The notes under the pieces: generated by a model
Seen by the model: the letters and a program-made list of their open reading frames with translations, nothing else
Told to the model about the DNA's origin: nothing
The model's database searches: none
Shown: in pieces, positions 41,880 through 50,401 of the stretch
How positions within the stretch are numbered: position 1 is the stretch's first letter
How the letters are laid out: each line of letters opens with the position of its first letter
Made by a program: the position numbers and the translations under genes
Source: AR5 sp041497115
Lineage (GTDB): Bacteria > Methylomirabilota > Methylomirabilia > Rokubacteriales > CSP1-6
Direction: 5' to 3'
Assembly (NCBI GenBank): GCA_041497115.1
Contig: JBGQFW010000002.1
Span: 53,842 to 117,841, forward strand
Length of the DNA stretch: 64,000 nt

Positions 41880-42671
41880 ATGGCCGGCCTCGACAACCGC
41901 GCCGTCCTCGTCACCGGCGCCGCCGGCGGCATCGGCGCCGCCACCGCGCGCCGCCTCGCCGCCGACGGGGCGAAGCTCGCGCTGGCCGATCTGGACAAAC
42001 CGGGAGTCGAGAAGGTCGCCGCCGAGGTCGGCGGTGTGGCGATCCAGGCCGACGTCACGCGCGCCGCGGACGTCGCCCGCATGGTGGACGAGACGGTCCG
42101 GCGCCTGGGCCGCCTCGACGTGCTGTTCAACAACGCGGGCGTGATCCGCGTGCAACCGATGCTGGACGTGAGCGAGGCGGAGTGGGATCGCGTGATGAGC
42201 GTGAACCTGCGCGCGGTCTTCTTCGTGCTGCAGGCCGCTGCGCGGCGCATGAAGGGGCAGCCGCCGATGGCCGGCTCCGAGCTGCGCGGCAAGCTGATCC
42301 AGACCGCCTCGATCGCCGGCTACCGCGGCGGCAACCACCTCACCACGCCCTACTCGGCCTCCAAGGCCGGCGTCATCAGCCTCACCCGCTCGGCCGCCCA
42401 GGCGCTGGCGCCCGAGCGCATCACCTCCAACTGCGTCTGCCCGGGCGCGGTAGACACCGCGATGTGGGAGCAGCTCGACCGCGAGCTGGGCGCCCTGCAC
42501 AACCTGCCGCTGAAGGAGTCGTGGAAGCGGCGGATCGCCGGCATCCCGCTCGGCCGCCCCGAGACGCCCGAGGACGTCGCCGGCGTCGTCGCCTTCCTCG
42601 CCGGCCCCGACTCCGACTACATGACGGGCCAGGCCATCAAGGTGGACGGCGGCCTGGTGATGGGCGACTAG
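41880..42671 (+). CDS. SDR-family NAD(P)-dependent oxidoreductase
   Basis: 263 residues, classical short-chain dehydrogenase. TGAAGGIGAATARRLA (TGxxxGIG), LFNNAGVIRV (NNAG), catalytic Ser in IQTASIAGYRGG and YSASKAGV (YxxxK), CPGAVDTAMW, and C-terminal MTGQAIKVDGG. Asp in LALADLDK suggests NAD(H) preference. Probably co-transcribed with the LLM oxidoreductase. Its TAG overlaps the stop of the convergent Rieske gene by 3 bases. Confidence 0.93.
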   Translation: MAGLDNRAVLVTGAAGGIGAATARRLAADGAKLALADLDKPGVEKVAAEVGGVAIQADVTRAADVARMVDETVRRLGRLDVLFNNAGVIRVQPMLDVSEAEWDRVMSVNLRAVFFVLQAAARRMKGQPPMAGSELRGKLIQTASIAGYRGGNHLTTPYSASKAGVISLTRSAAQALAPERITSNCVCPGAVDTAMWEQLDRELGALHNLPLKESWKRRIAGIPLGRPETPEDVAGVVAFLAGPDSDYMTGQAIKVDGGLVMGD

Positions 42672-43897
42672 CGCCCCGCGATCACCCCGCGGCCCGTCTC
42701 GCGCAGCAGCCGGCGGTCGTCCTCCGCCGTCGGCGCCGGAGGCAGCTTCAGCACGAGGTCCTGGGTGAACGTGGTGATGACGCGGCTGTCTTCTCGTCCC
42801 AGGCCCCACGGGTCCTCGCCGCGCGCGACGGCCTGCACCCCCTCGCGCACAATCTTACGGAACATGATCACGCCGCGGTCGGTCGAGCCGAGATGCTCGA
42901 GCGCGTGCACGGCGATCGTCCGCTGCCCGGCCTGCGCATCGAAGTCGGCGGGAAATCGCTGCCGCTCGGCGTAGGGACGGTCGCCGGACTGGCCGAAGCC
43001 GGGGCTGGCGACCTGCGCCGCGCTGAGCCCCCACGCCGGGTCCACCTGCGCCAGCTCGAAGTTGGTCGTGTGCGTGTCGTCGTTGGGCACCGCCCAGCGG
43101 ATGATCACCGGGCGACTCGCCGCCTTCGGCGCCGTCGCCTCCTCGATCTCGCGTGTGAACTGATGGACGTTGGGCGGCATGAAGTCGCACACGCGCACCC
43201 AGACGAGATCGCCGAGGCGCCGGGTCGCGACGTAGACCATGCCCGCCTCGGTCATGAGCCAGTCGAGCTCGGGCACCGTGCCGAACGCCTCGGTGAACTG
43301 GTAGCCGCTGCTCAGCGCGTGCAGGAACGCGGTGTGCACCGGGTCCATGCTGTTGTCCTTCACCTGCAGCCAGTTGCACGGCAGCGTGAACTGCGCCGCC
43401 GGCATCAGCGTGAGCCCCGCCACCGCGTAGCTGTCGTAGCGCGGGAAGGCCGGGCGCCGCTCGGGCGGGCCGAGGTACGCGAACACGAGCCCGGTGAACT
43501 CGCGCGTGGGATAGGCGCCCTGCCACACGCGCTCGCACAGCCGGCTGCCCGCCGGCTCGCCGGGCGTCTCGAGGCACCGGCCGTCAACGTCGTAGACCCA
43601 GCCGTGATAGCAGCAGCGGATCCCCCGCTCGAGCGGAATCCCGAACTCGAGCGAGGTGCCGCGGTGGGCGCAGTGCAGGTGCAGCACGCCGACGCGCCCG
43701 CCGCGGTCGCGAAAGACGACGAGGTCCTCGCCCAGGATCCTCACGCGCAGCGGCGCGTCGGTCAGATCGCGGGCGAATGCCACCGGCTGCCAGAAGCGGC
43801 GCAGGTACTCGCCGGCCGGCGTGCCGGGGCCGACCTGCGTCAGCTCGGGATCGGGCGCGGGCGTGGTACGGAGGTGGTAGCCGTCGAACGCCGCCAC
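42668..43897 (-). CDS. Rieske non-heme iron oxygenase, large subunit
   Basis: 409 residues. Rieske cluster ligands: HCAHRGTSLEFG and CCYHGWVYDVDG (CxH ... CxxH). Mononuclear iron site: KDNSMDPVHTAFLHAL (NxxDxxHxxxxH). Preceded by RRFWQPVAFARDLTD, typical of ring-demethylase/oxygenase alpha subunits of the vanillate or phthalate type. GTG 43897 shares one base with the enolase-superfamily gene stop. No separate ferredoxin/reductase gene is next to it, so electrons must come from elsewhere. Confidence 0.92.
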   Translation of the reverse strand: MAAFDGYHLRTTPAPDPELTQVGPGTPAGEYLRRFWQPVAFARDLTDAPLRVRILGEDLVVFRDRGGRVGVLHLHCAHRGTSLEFGIPLERGIRCCYHGWVYDVDGRCLETPGEPAGSRLCERVWQGAYPTREFTGLVFAYLGPPERRPAFPRYDSYAVAGLTLMPAAQFTLPCNWLQVKDNSMDPVHTAFLHALSSGYQFTEAFGTVPELDWLMTEAGMVYVATRRLGDLVWVRVCDFMPPNVHQFTREIEEATAPKAASRPVIIRWAVPNDDTHTTNFELAQVDPAWGLSAAQVASPGFGQSGDRPYAERQRFPADFDAQAGQRTIAVHALEHLGSTDRGVIMFRKIVREGVQAVARGEDPWGLGREDSRVITTFTQDLVLKLPPAPTAEDDRRLLRETGRGVIAGR

Positions 43898-45048
43898 TAC
43901 GGCCCTTCCTCGCGCGGCGTGGGCATCGCGCGCGGCGGGAGCTCGCGGGCGGCGTGGCGCGCCAGCATGTCCTCGCGCAGCTCGATGCCGAGCCCCGGCG
44001 CCGTCGGCACCGCCAGGTAGCCGTTCTCGACGCGGAACGGCGTCACCGCGATCTCCTGCCCGCGCGGCTCGAAGCTGGTGAAGTACTCGGTGATGAGGAA
44101 GTTGGGGATCGCCGCCGAGACGTGCAGCGTGGCGGCGAGCCCAACGGTGGTGCTGTTGTAGTTGTGGGGCGAGACGACCACGTGGTACGCCTCGGCCATC
44201 GCGGCGATCGCCCGCAGCTCCTCGATCCCGCCCACGTTGCACACGTCGGGGTTGATGATGTCGGCGGCGCGGCGCTCGAAGATCTCGCGGAACTCGAAGC
44301 GCGTGTAGAGCTCCTCGCCGGTGACGATCGGCATCCGGATCTGGCTCCGGCACTCCGCCAGCGCGGCGGGGTCGCGCGCGGAGACCGGCTCCTCGTACCA
44401 GAACGGGTCGAACGGCTCGAGCATCCGCGCCACCCGCACGGCGTGCATCGGCGCCAGCCGGCGGTGCACCTCGATCATGAGATCCACCGCCGGCCCCACC
44501 GCCGCGCGCACCGCGCCCACCGTCTCCACCACCTGCCGCTCGGCCGCGCGCGAGATGTGAGTGCGCCACGGGCCGGGGAACGGGTCGAACTTGAGCGCGG
44601 TGAAGCCGCGCGCCACCGTCGCCGTCGCCTTGGCGGCGTAGTCGGCGGGCGTCCTCGCCCCCGAGTACCAGCCGTTGGCGTAGACGCGGATGCGCTCGCG
44701 GCACGGGCCGCCGAGCAGGCTCACCACCGGCAGACCGACGCGCTTGCCCGCCAGGTCCCAGAGCGCCTGCTCGATCCCGCTCACCGCGCTCCAGAAATCC
44801 ATCGCGCCGCGCTTGGCCGCGAAGTCATGATAGGCCCAGTGGGTGAAGTGACGGATGTGGCCGGCGTCGCGCCCGATCAGGTAGCGCTCGAGCTGCCGCA
44901 CGTGGGCGGCGATCGACTGGTCGCGGTCGGCCTGCGTGTAGCACTCGCCCCAGCCGTGCAGGCCGTCGGCGGTCTCCACCTTCACGAAGAGCCAGTTCTT
45001 GCCGTAGCCGGGATCCACGACGAACGGCGTCACCGCGGTCACCTTCAT
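43897..45048 (-). CDS. Mandelate racemase/muconate lactonizing enzyme family protein
   Basis: 383 residues, enolase superfamily. Capping domain N-terminus MKVTAVTPFVVDPGYGKNW, then VSGIEQALWDLAGKRVGLPV, KFDPFPGPW (Lys position), metal ligands in LMIEVHRRLAP, WYEEPVSARD and IVTGEEL, and His in VVSPHNYNSTTVG. This residue set resembles galactonate/gluconate-type dehydratases or mandelate racemase subgroup; the substrate is likely a sugar acid or an alpha-hydroxy acid. ATG 45048 has GGAGGTG upstream. Divergent from the SMP-30 lactonase (54-bp gap), suggesting a common sugar-acid pathway. Confidence 0.9.
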   Translation of the reverse strand: MKVTAVTPFVVDPGYGKNWLFVKVETADGLHGWGECYTQADRDQSIAAHVRQLERYLIGRDAGHIRHFTHWAYHDFAAKRGAMDFWSAVSGIEQALWDLAGKRVGLPVVSLLGGPCRERIRVYANGWYSGARTPADYAAKATATVARGFTALKFDPFPGPWRTHISRAAERQVVETVGAVRAAVGPAVDLMIEVHRRLAPMHAVRVARMLEPFDPFWYEEPVSARDPAALAECRSQIRMPIVTGEELYTRFEFREIFERRAADIINPDVCNVGGIEELRAIAAMAEAYHVVVSPHNYNSTTVGLAATLHVSAAIPNFLITEYFTSFEPRGQEIAVTPFRVENGYLAVPTAPGLGIELREDMLARHAARELPPRAMPTPREEGP

Positions 45049-45102
45049 GCCCGGCACCTCCCCGGAGCTGGCGTATCCTCCGACCGCGGAGGAGTCTGAC
45101 AC

Positions 45103-45957
45103 ATGATCCTCGAGACGACCACGGCCGAGCGGCCGGCCACGGGCTTCGGCTTCACCGAGGGGCCGCTCTGGCACCCCGACGGCTTCTACTACTTCGTGGA
45201 CATCCGGCGCAGCACGCTGCACCGCCTCACGCCGGGGCGGCCGCCCGAGATCGTGCGCAGCGAGACCGGCGAGGGCAACGGCACCACGTTCGACCTGCAG
45301 GGGCGGCTGGTGATGTGCGAGGGGGGCAACCGCCGCGTCACCCGCATGAGCGCCGACGGCCGCGTCGAGGTGCTGGCCGACCGCTACGAGGGCAAGCGCT
45401 TCAATCGCCCCAACGACGTGGTGTGCCGCTCGGACGGCAGCCTCTACTTCACCGACCCGGGGCTGCGCGTGCCGCTCGCCCAGCGCGAGCTGCCCTACGC
45501 CGGCGTCTATCGCATCGCGCCCGACGGCGCCGTCACGCTGGTGGCGGACTGCGAGTACCCCAACGGCCTGGCCTTCTCGCTGGACGAGCGCATCCTCTAC
45601 GTGGCCAACACGCGCTGGACTCAGTACATCCACGCCCTCGAGGTCGACGGCGACGGCCGCCTGGTGCGCCGCCGCATCTTCGCCGACATGTCCTCCGACG
45701 AGACCGACGGCGTCCCCGACGGCATGAAGCTCGACGTCGAGGGGCGCATCTACTGCACCGGTCCCGGCGGCACCTGGGTGTTCGCCCCCGACGGCCGGCG
45801 GCTCGAGCTCATCCGCACCCCCGAGGTCCCGGCCAACCTGGCCTTCGGCGGCCCCGACCTGAAAACGCTGTTTCTCACCGCCCGCACCTCGGTCTACACT
45901 CTGCGTGTGACCACACCCGGCCAGCCGCATCCCTGGTATCGTATCCGCGGACGCTAA
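45103..45957 (+). CDS. SMP-30/gluconolactonase-family hydrolase
   Basis: 284 residues, six-bladed beta-propeller. Metal ligands in the family positions: Glu in FTEGPLWHPDG, Asn in FNRPNDVVCRSDG, Asn in EYPNGLAFS, Asp in DGVPDGMKLDVEG. Opens sugar lactones (gluconolactone type). GGAGG lies 9 bases before ATG 45103. Head of a plus-strand operon with VOC protein, Ldh2-type dehydrogenase and esterase; together with the divergent enolase-superfamily enzyme it suggests sugar-acid or lactone catabolism. Confidence 0.92.
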   Translation: MILETTTAERPATGFGFTEGPLWHPDGFYYFVDIRRSTLHRLTPGRPPEIVRSETGEGNGTTFDLQGRLVMCEGGNRRVTRMSADGRVEVLADRYEGKRFNRPNDVVCRSDGSLYFTDPGLRVPLAQRELPYAGVYRIAPDGAVTLVADCEYPNGLAFSLDERILYVANTRWTQYIHALEVDGDGRLVRRRIFADMSSDETDGVPDGMKLDVEGRIYCTGPGGTWVFAPDGRRLELIRTPEVPANLAFGGPDLKTLFLTARTSVYTLRVTTPGQPHPWYRIRGR

Positions 45958-45978
45958 GCCCCGAACCCGGAGGACCTC

Positions 45979-46419
45979 ATGGCGAAGATCAAGCACATCG
46001 CGCTGTCCACGCAGGACCCTGAGAAGACCGCCAAGTACTACATGGACGTCTTCGGCCTCAAGCAGGTCGGACGGGTGAACTCGCCCGGGGCCACGGGCTT
46101 CTACCTCACGGACGGCGACATCAACCTGGCCATCCTGAAATTCAAGAACGACGCGGTGGCCGGGGTCGAGCGCGGCAAGGACTGGAGCGGCCTGCACCAC
46201 TTCGGCTTCCAGGTGGACAGCATGGAGGACACCGTCGAGCGGCTGGCCGCCGCCGGCTCCCCCCGCCGCGACGACGTCAACCAGGCCCTCGAGCTCGGCC
46301 ACGGCGGCGAGCGGCGCTACGGCGGCAACGTCGAGGTGAAGTACTCGGCCCCCGACGGCATCATGGTGGACGTCTCCGAGTCCGGCTGGGTCGGCACCCC
46401 GACGTTCCGCCCCGAGTAG
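45979..46419 (+). CDS. VOC-family (glyoxalase/bleomycin-resistance-like) protein
   Basis: 146 residues, one VOC module. IKHIALSTQDPEKTAKYYMDVFGL, GLHHFGFQVDSMEDTVERL and PDGIMVDVSESGW give the paired beta-alpha-beta units with His, His and a C-terminal acidic ligand. Activity unassigned; methylmalonyl-CoA epimerase-like or lyase-like functions are possible. Spaced 21 bases after the lactonase and 8 before the dehydrogenase gene. Confidence 0.88.
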   Translation: MAKIKHIALSTQDPEKTAKYYMDVFGLKQVGRVNSPGATGFYLTDGDINLAILKFKNDAVAGVERGKDWSGLHHFGFQVDSMEDTVERLAAAGSPRRDDVNQALELGHGGERRYGGNVEVKYSAPDGIMVDVSESGWVGTPTFRPE

Positions 46420-46427
46420 CCGCCGCG

Positions 46428-47513
46428 ATGCGGATTCCGGCGGCGACGATCCGCGCGCAGCTCGGGTCGGTGCTGCGCGCGTGGGGCATGTCCGCGCCCC
46501 ACGCCGACACCACCGCCGAGATGATGGTGGAGACCGACCTGCGCGGCGTGGACTCCCACGGCATCTCCATGCTGCCGACCTACGACCGCGAATTCCGCGC
46601 GGGGCGGCTCAACATGACGCCGGTGTTCAAGACGCTGCGCGAGGGGCCGGCGATGGCGCTGATCGACGCCGACGCCTCCCTCGGCCACCCGGTGTCGGTG
46701 CACGCGATGACCCTGGCGGTGGACAAGTGCCGCGGCCTCGGCGTGGCGGTCGTGTCGGTCGTCAACTCGCACCACTTCGGCGCGGCCGGCTGCTACGCGC
46801 GCATCGCCGCCGACCGCGGCGCGATCGGCATGGTGACCTCCGCCACGCGCGGTGTGTCGCTGGTGCCGACGTTCGCCGCCGAGCCGGTCATGGGCACCAA
46901 CCCGCTGGCGTTCGCGGCGCCGGCGCGGCGCAACCCGCCCTTCCAGCTCGACATGGCGACGACGACCGTCGCCGCCGGCAAGGTGAAGGTCTACAAGCTC
47001 AACCACAAGCCGCTGCCGCCCGGCTGGGTCGTGGACGGCGCGGGCCGGCCGGTGACCGACCCCGAGGAAGCGTTCAAGTACGTCTTCGAGCGGCCGGAGG
47101 GCGGCATCACGCCCCTCGGCGGCCCGCGTGACGCCGGCGGCCACAAGGGCTACGGCCTGGCGGTGATGGTCCACATCCTCGGCGGCGCGCTGGCGGGCGC
47201 CTCGTTCTCGCCGCTGCGCAACCGCACGCAGAAGCCGTCCGACCCGCACAACATCGGCCACTTCTTCATGGCGATCGACCCGACCGCGTTCCGCCCCGCC
47301 GGCGAGTTCGAGGACGACCTCGACCAGGTGATCGACACCCTGCACGGCGCCAAGCGCTCCGACCCCGCCCAGCCCGTGCTGGTGGCCGGCGACCCCGAGA
47401 TGGCCACGCGCGCCGAGCGGCTGCGCGACGGCGTGCCGGTGCCCGACGACCTGCTCGCTCAGCTCCGCGCCGTCGTGATGAGCGCCGGCGTGCCGTTCGT
47501 CCTCGCCGGCTGA
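46428..47513 (+). CDS. Ldh2-family malate/L-lactate/ureidoglycolate dehydrogenase
   Basis: 361 residues, NAD(P)-dependent Ldh2 fold, unrelated to Rossmann LDH. ETDLRGVDSHGISMLP, catalytic His in VNSHHFGAAGCYA, MGTNPLAFAAP, FQLDMATTTVAAGKV and GGHKGYGLAVMVHILGG are family marks. Oxidises a 2-hydroxy acid or a sugar-acid derivative. ATG 46428 follows the VOC stop by 8 bases. Fits with the neighbouring lactonase. Confidence 0.93.
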   Translation: MRIPAATIRAQLGSVLRAWGMSAPHADTTAEMMVETDLRGVDSHGISMLPTYDREFRAGRLNMTPVFKTLREGPAMALIDADASLGHPVSVHAMTLAVDKCRGLGVAVVSVVNSHHFGAAGCYARIAADRGAIGMVTSATRGVSLVPTFAAEPVMGTNPLAFAAPARRNPPFQLDMATTTVAAGKVKVYKLNHKPLPPGWVVDGAGRPVTDPEEAFKYVFERPEGGITPLGGPRDAGGHKGYGLAVMVHILGGALAGASFSPLRNRTQKPSDPHNIGHFFMAIDPTAFRPAGEFEDDLDQVIDTLHGAKRSDPAQPVLVAGDPEMATRAERLRDGVPVPDDLLAQLRAVVMSAGVPFVLAG

Positions 47514-47522
47514 TCCCGCGGC

Positions 47523-48593
47523 GTGATCGCCGCCGTCAACGCGCTGCTGCCGCCGCTGCTGTCCACGCTGGAGCGGATCGTGTGGGTGCAGCGCCACCTG
47601 GATCCCAGCGTCGCCGACCGGCTCGCCGATGCGCTCGCGCCGCACGCCGCCAGGCTGGAGGGTCCGCTACGCGCGCTCGAGACGGAGCGCGGCGAGGACG
47701 AGCTGGAGTTCCTGCGCGCGCGGCTCGTGGACGTGGGCGGCCAGACGCTCGACCTCGTGCGGGCGTTCGTCGAGGCCGCCCGCGCGGGGGGCGATCCCTT
47801 CGACCTCTACCGCGCGCTGCGCCGGTTCGGACGCATCCAGGAGGCGCTCTACCCGCTGGCGCCGGTCGTGGACGCGATCAGCCGCTGGTTCCTCGAGCCC
47901 GACCGGCGCTTCGACGACGCGCTCGTCGAGCGGCTGCGCGAGGGCGCGGTGCGCGACGAGCGCGGGGGCGTGCTGCACGCCGACAACGAGCGCGAGGAGC
48001 GCGGCGGCTGCTCGCTCTACGTGCCGGAGTCGTGGGACCGGCGGACGGCGCTGCCGCTCGTCGTCGCCCTGCACGGCGGCCACGGGCACGGCCGCGACTT
48101 CCTGTGGACGTGGCTGCGCGACTCGCGCAGTCGCGGAGCGTTGTTACTCGCACCCACCTCACTCGACCGCACGTGGTCGCTCATGGGCGAGGACGTAGAC
48201 GCCACACTCCTGCACGACACGGTCGAGCACGTGGCCGGGCGCTACCCGGTGGACCGCGCCCGCATGCTCCTGACCGGGATGTCCGACGGCGCCACCTACG
48301 CGCTCCGCTGCGGCGCCCGCGAGGACACGCCCTTCACGCACCTGGCGCTGCTGTGCGGCGTCGTGCATCCCGTCGTGGTGGGCGACGGCGGCCTCGAGCG
48401 GCTGCGCGGCCGCCCCGTCTACCAGGTCGCCGGCGCGCTCGACTGGATGTTCCCGGTGGCCACCGCGCGGCTCGGGCGCGACCTGCTGCTTGGCGCCGGC
48501 GCCGCGCTCGTCTACCGCGAGGTCGCCGACCTCTCGCACACCTACCCGCGCGACGAGAACCCGGCCATCCTCGACTGGCTGCTCACGGCTTGA
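47523..48593 (+). CDS. Alpha/beta-hydrolase (carboxylesterase/phospholipase-like)
   Basis: 356 residues. The N-terminal 150 residues are a helical domain (VQRHLDPSVADRLADALAP, RALRRFGRIQEALYPLAP) of unknown role; the C-terminal part is an alpha/beta-hydrolase with oxyanion segment LVVALHGGHGHGRDF, nucleophile elbow LLTGMSDGATYA (GxSxG) and candidate acid/His near YQVAGALDWMFPVA and DLSHTYPRDE. The long N-terminal domain is unusual for this class. GTG 47523. The last 11 bases overlap the convergent Zn-alcohol dehydrogenase. Confidence 0.82.
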   Translation: MIAAVNALLPPLLSTLERIVWVQRHLDPSVADRLADALAPHAARLEGPLRALETERGEDELEFLRARLVDVGGQTLDLVRAFVEAARAGGDPFDLYRALRRFGRIQEALYPLAPVVDAISRWFLEPDRRFDDALVERLREGAVRDERGGVLHADNEREERGGCSLYVPESWDRRTALPLVVALHGGHGHGRDFLWTWLRDSRSRGALLLAPTSLDRTWSLMGEDVDATLLHDTVEHVAGRYPVDRARMLLTGMSDGATYALRCGAREDTPFTHLALLCGVVHPVVVGDGGLERLRGRPVYQVAGALDWMFPVATARLGRDLLLGAGAALVYREVADLSHTYPRDENPAILDWLLTA

Positions 48594-49701
48594 GGATCAC
48601 GCGCGTGGCGGCGGTGCCGGTGTTCTTGCCCTGCCACTCCGCGAACGCGAACGCCTTGTTGACGTCCGACAGCGGGAAGCTGTGCGAGACCACCTTGGAG
48701 AGCGGATAGCGGTCCTTCGTGCGCACCAGGAAGTCGAGCGCGGCCGGCATGATCCAGGGGTTGTAGTGCATGAGCCCCGTCCAGTGGATCTGCTGGCTGA
48801 TCACCTTGATGGCGGGAAACGAGACAGGCTGGGGCACGATGTTGCCGATGTCCACGAACTTGCCGTTGAAGCGCACCATGTCGAGTCCCTCGACCGTGGC
48901 CGCCGCGATGCCGACGACTTCCACGACCACGTCGGCGCCGCGGCCGTCGGTGAGATCCTTCACCCGCTGCACGCGCGCCTCGGGCGTGGCCAGCTCGTTC
49001 ATGTCGATCACGTCGGTGGCGCCGCACTTGCGGGCCAGCTCGAGGCGCAGCGGCTGCTTGTCGATCGAGACGACCCTGGACGCGCCCTTCTCGGCGGCGA
49101 CGGCGGCCGCGTAGATGCCCAGCCCGCCGGCGCCCTGGATGACGACGACGTCGCCGAACTTCATCTCCGCGTACTCGAGGCCGTGCAGCACCTGGCAGAG
49201 CGCGCAGTTCACCGGCGGGATCGCCTCGTCGGGCAGGACGTCAGGCACCTTGAAGACGTAGTGGCCGGGCGGCAGGTAGTAGTACTCGGCGTAGCCGCCG
49301 TCGCAGTACGGGTACTCGTTGAGCGTGAACTGCATGCTCTTGCGGTGGCGGTGGGGGCAGGCGTGGTGCTCGCCGCGCACGCACCAGTAGCAGCGGTTGC
49401 ACGGGTTGAAGAACGGAAACGCGACGCGGTCGCCTTCCTTCAGCGGCCGCCGCAGCGAGTCGGTCGTGATGCCCTTACCCAGCGTGTGGACGACGCCGGT
49501 GAACTCGTGGCCGGGGACGCGGCGCAGGTCGGGGCCTTGATAGTTGCCGTCGTTGCGCCAGTAGTGGAGGTCCGAGCCGCAGATGGCGGCGGCGGTGTTG
49601 CGGATCAGGATGCCGCCGGGCTCCACCTCCGGCGTGGGCAGCGTCTCGAGCTCGAGCGGCTTTCCGGGCTGCAGCAGGACGGCGGTCAATCCCTTGGGCA
49701 C
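48583..49701 (-). CDS. Zinc-dependent alcohol dehydrogenase (MDR family)
   Basis: 372 residues. Catalytic zinc region AAAICGSDLHYW and VPGHEFTGVV; structural zinc lobe NPCNRCYWCVRGEHHACPHR (four Cys); Rossmann VVIQGAGGLGIYAAAVAAEKGA with Asp in VVSIDKQPL for NAD preference. Substrate could be a secondary alcohol or threonine/sorbitol-like polyol. GTG 49701 follows GAGGAGACG and begins VPKGLTAVLLQPGKPLE, the normal family start; an upstream extension runs into the divergent aldolase remnant. Confidence 0.93.
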   Translation of the reverse strand: MPKGLTAVLLQPGKPLELETLPTPEVEPGGILIRNTAAAICGSDLHYWRNDGNYQGPDLRRVPGHEFTGVVHTLGKGITTDSLRRPLKEGDRVAFPFFNPCNRCYWCVRGEHHACPHRHRKSMQFTLNEYPYCDGGYAEYYYLPPGHYVFKVPDVLPDEAIPPVNCALCQVLHGLEYAEMKFGDVVVIQGAGGLGIYAAAVAAEKGASRVVSIDKQPLRLELARKCGATDVIDMNELATPEARVQRVKDLTDGRGADVVVEVVGIAAATVEGLDMVRFNGKFVDIGNIVPQPVSFPAIKVISQQIHWTGLMHYNPWIMPAALDFLVRTKDRYPLSKVVSHSFPLSDVNKAFAFAEWQGKNTGTAATRVILKP

Positions 49702-49734
49702 GGGTCGTCTCCTCTGAGTCCGGAGTATAGTCCC

Positions 49735-50180
49735 TCGGCCGGCCTCGACTTCGCCCGCGTGGACATGGAGCACTCGCCGTTCTCGATGTCGTCCGCCCGC
49801 CCGCCGAGCACATGGCGCTGGCCAACGCGCGCGTGCACGTCACCGCGATGCTCGAGACGAAGCGTGCCTTCGACCGGCTCGACGAGATCGCGTCGGTGGC
49901 CGGCATCGACGCGCTGACGATCGGCCCCACCGACCTGGCGCAGGACCTCGGCGTGCTCGGCACGCCCAAGCAGAAGCCGACGCTCGACGAGTACCGCACG
50001 AAGCTGGTCGCCGCCGCGCGCAAGCACGGCAAGGCGGTGGCGATGCTGACCGACAGCGAGGAGGGGGTGCGCCAGATGATCGCGCTCGGCGCGACGATCA
50101 TCAACTACGCCTCCGACTCCGCGGTGCTGCGCGCGGGCTACGCGGCGATCGCGGAGGAGGTCCGGCGCGGACGATCCTAG
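49735..50180 (+). pseudogene. HpcH/HpaI aldolase remnant (internally deleted and frameshifted)
   Basis: Two pieces of one HpcH/HpaI-type aldolase are visible in different frames. 49741-49790 codes GLDFARVDMEHSPFSMS, the conserved block near the family N-terminus. From about 49803 a second frame codes PAEHMALANARVHVTAMLETKRAFDRLDE, then VAGIDALTIGPTDLAQDLG and a normal C-terminus to TAG 50180. The roughly 90-100 residues that should lie between (metal-binding Glu and Arg region), and the N-terminus, are missing. An ATG at 49812 could still make a 122-residue piece, but without the active site. Confidence 0.8.
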
Positions 50181-50186
50181 CCGTAT

Positions 50187-50196
50187 CCAATATTGG
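50187..50196. promoter_or_regulatory. Palindrome CCAATATTGG in the 50181-50401 gap
   Basis: Perfect 10-base palindrome just after the aldolase remnant stop, followed by TTGACA at 50200-50205, a -35-like hexamer without a convincing -10. The remainder of this 221-bp gap shows no gene; AAGGAGG at its end is the ribosome site of the HNH gene. Confidence 0.25.
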
Positions 50197-50401
50197 GCAT
50201 TGACAGGTTCCGCGACCGCCGCCGTGACGCATTGGCGGTGGGCGGTTGGAAAGCCCTTCAGCGCGCCGCAGAAGCCGCGTGGTGCGATTTTTCGTTCGGT
50301 ACCGCGCACGCGGGCGTCGTTTGTCTGAATCACCTTGCGGTGAGCCTCCCAGGGGCCTCCGAATTCGGGCATTAGAATTTCCCCGAGCAAGGAGGACACG
50401 C

